Shown: positions 5,396-5,986 of the stretch, piece after piece
Layout: each line of letters begins with the position of its first letter
How positions within the stretch are numbered: position 1 is the first letter of the stretch
NCBI GenBank assembly: GCA_002292925.1
Contig: DBCF01000261.1
Location: forward strand, 1-5,986
Length of the DNA: 5,986 nucleotides
Source: Roseiflexaceae bacterium UBA965
GTDB taxonomy: Bacteria; Chloroflexota; Chloroflexia; Chloroflexales; Roseiflexaceae
Direction: 5' to 3'
The notes under the pieces: generated by a model
Databases searched by the model: none
The model's input: the letters and a program-made list of their open reading frames with translations, nothing else
Told to the model about the DNA's origin: nothing
Program-made: the position numbers and the translations under genes

Positions 5396-5986
5396 CTATA
5401 ATCGCTCGAGCACCTGTTTGGCTGTTGCGATGCCACTGTTGTAGGCCCCATGCACGGTAGAGGGGTCGTTTTTGGTGTAGGCTTCACCGGCAAAATAGAG
5501 CTGATTGCTCACCGGCGTAGCCAATACATTGCGGGCATTAAATGAACCACCGAGTGGCACATACGAATACGATCCGTACGCAAAGGGGTCTTTGCCCCAG
5601 CGCGTCGCCACCATGCCGTTACTCACCGTCTTGACGCCAAAGGCGTTTTGCACGATTTGGGTCATTTCGGCCGTCAATTGGGCATCGGTTTTGGCTTCGA
5701 GTGCCAAGGCCCGACTCCCCGCATTAAAGGCCATCAAGGCCGGGATTCCCAGCGGGCCATTGAGGGGAATAAATTGATACCAGCTATGCGGGTCAGTACC
5801 AGCCAACGTAAATGTGGTGTAGGTATTGCCCCAAAACGCCGTAGGAAAGCGCAAGATACAGCGGTCAAGCACCCCCATCGCCAATTGTCCAATCGCTTTG
5901 GTATAGCTAGCCGGTAAAGCCGGGGTAAATTTGATTTTGCCGGCCTTGAGCACGCCTAGTGGGACGGTCACGATCACAGCTTTGGC
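5396..5986 (-). CDS. Flavin amine oxidase, C-terminal 196 residues (runs off right edge; continues from base 1)
   Basis: This is the catalytic and C-terminal FAD-binding part of a flavin amine oxidase; the frame is open to base 5986, so no start lies in this piece. It opens with AKAVIVTVPLGVLKAGKIKF, the family motif in which the FAD domain passes into the substrate domain (compare the LPLGVLK region of LSD1). ILRFPTAFW follows, then RWGKDPFAYGSYSYV, which matches the RWRADPWARGSYSYV region of LSD1. It ends with LYFAGEAYTKNDPSTVHGAY, the C-terminal FAD-contact motif, and closes with VLERL and a TAG stop at 5396-5398. Counted after the left-edge piece these are residues 272-467, with FAGE at 436-439. 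Together the two pieces contain every family motif exactly once. The transcript would converge on the acyltransferase, with the 19-bp inverted repeat just beyond the stop. Confidence 0.93.
   Translation of the reverse strand, partial: AKAVIVTVPLGVLKAGKIKFTPALPASYTKAIGQLAMGVLDRCILRFPTAFWGNTYTTFTLAGTDPHSWYQFIPLNGPLGIPALMAFNAGSRALALEAKTDAQLTAEMTQIVQNAFGVKTVSNGMVATRWGKDPFAYGSYSYVPLGGSFNARNVLATPVSNQLYFAGEAYTKNDPSTVHGAYNSGIATAKQVLERL

Noticed and set aside
5266..5493. Minus-strand 75-codon frame across the 19-bp inverted repeat, considered as a transposase remnant
   Set aside because: It overlaps the well-supported amine oxidase end in another frame, and the Trp/Arg-rich tail is encoded by the repeat arms; no transposase motif can be recognised.
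1..5986. Idea that a mobile element split the amine oxidase gene
   Set aside because: For a minus-strand gene an insertion would leave the N-terminal half at high coordinates and the C-terminal half at low ones; the order here is reversed, there is no target-site duplication, and no transposase or recombinase is present.

Overview
This 5,986-bp window looks bacterial. It carries five protein-coding genes, no RNA genes, no recognisable transposase and no recognisable replication gene. Composition (mostly near or a little above 50% GC, one AT-rich gene) and general protein style would suit a Chloroflexota member such as Herpetosiphon, but this is an impression and not a demonstrated assignment.

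The most important observation concerns the two ends. The left edge (1-813, minus strand) holds the first 271 residues of a flavin amine oxidase with an apparent Tat/lipoprotein signal. The right edge (5396-5986, minus strand) holds the last 196 residues of a flavin amine oxidase. Reading the minus strand past base 1 into base 5986 joins the halves in frame, with no missing or duplicated residue evident against the family pattern, to give an ordinary 467-residue enzyme. The window therefore behaves as a circle opened inside one gene. It may be a complete circular molecule, one unit of a tandem duplication, or a circle made in assembly or in vivo by recombination between two similar amine oxidase copies.

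Layout: a cytochrome P450 (903-2102, minus) lies 89 bp upstream of the amine oxidase in the same direction, and the two are probably co-transcribed from a sigma70-like promoter at 2126-2155. A 226-bp divergent intergenic region (2103-2328) separates the P450 from a Gfo/Idh/MocA-type NAD(P)-dependent oxidoreductase (2329-3351, plus), which has its own good promoter and Shine-Dalgarno site. That gene converges on a YdjA-like nitroreductase (3415-4080, minus), with a strong bidirectional terminator between them. A second divergent intergenic region (4081-4208) leads to an AT-rich integral-membrane acyltransferase-3 gene (4209-5243, plus), which converges on the amine oxidase end. Between these two lies a perfect 19-bp inverted repeat with a 6-base loop (5321-5364).

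Four of the five products are oxidoreductases of different cofactor types (FAD amine oxidase, haem P450, NAD(P) Gfo/Idh, flavin nitroreductase), and the fifth is a membrane acyltransferase. This resembles a set of small-molecule tailoring enzymes, but no scaffold-building enzyme is present and no pathway can be named from the sequence.
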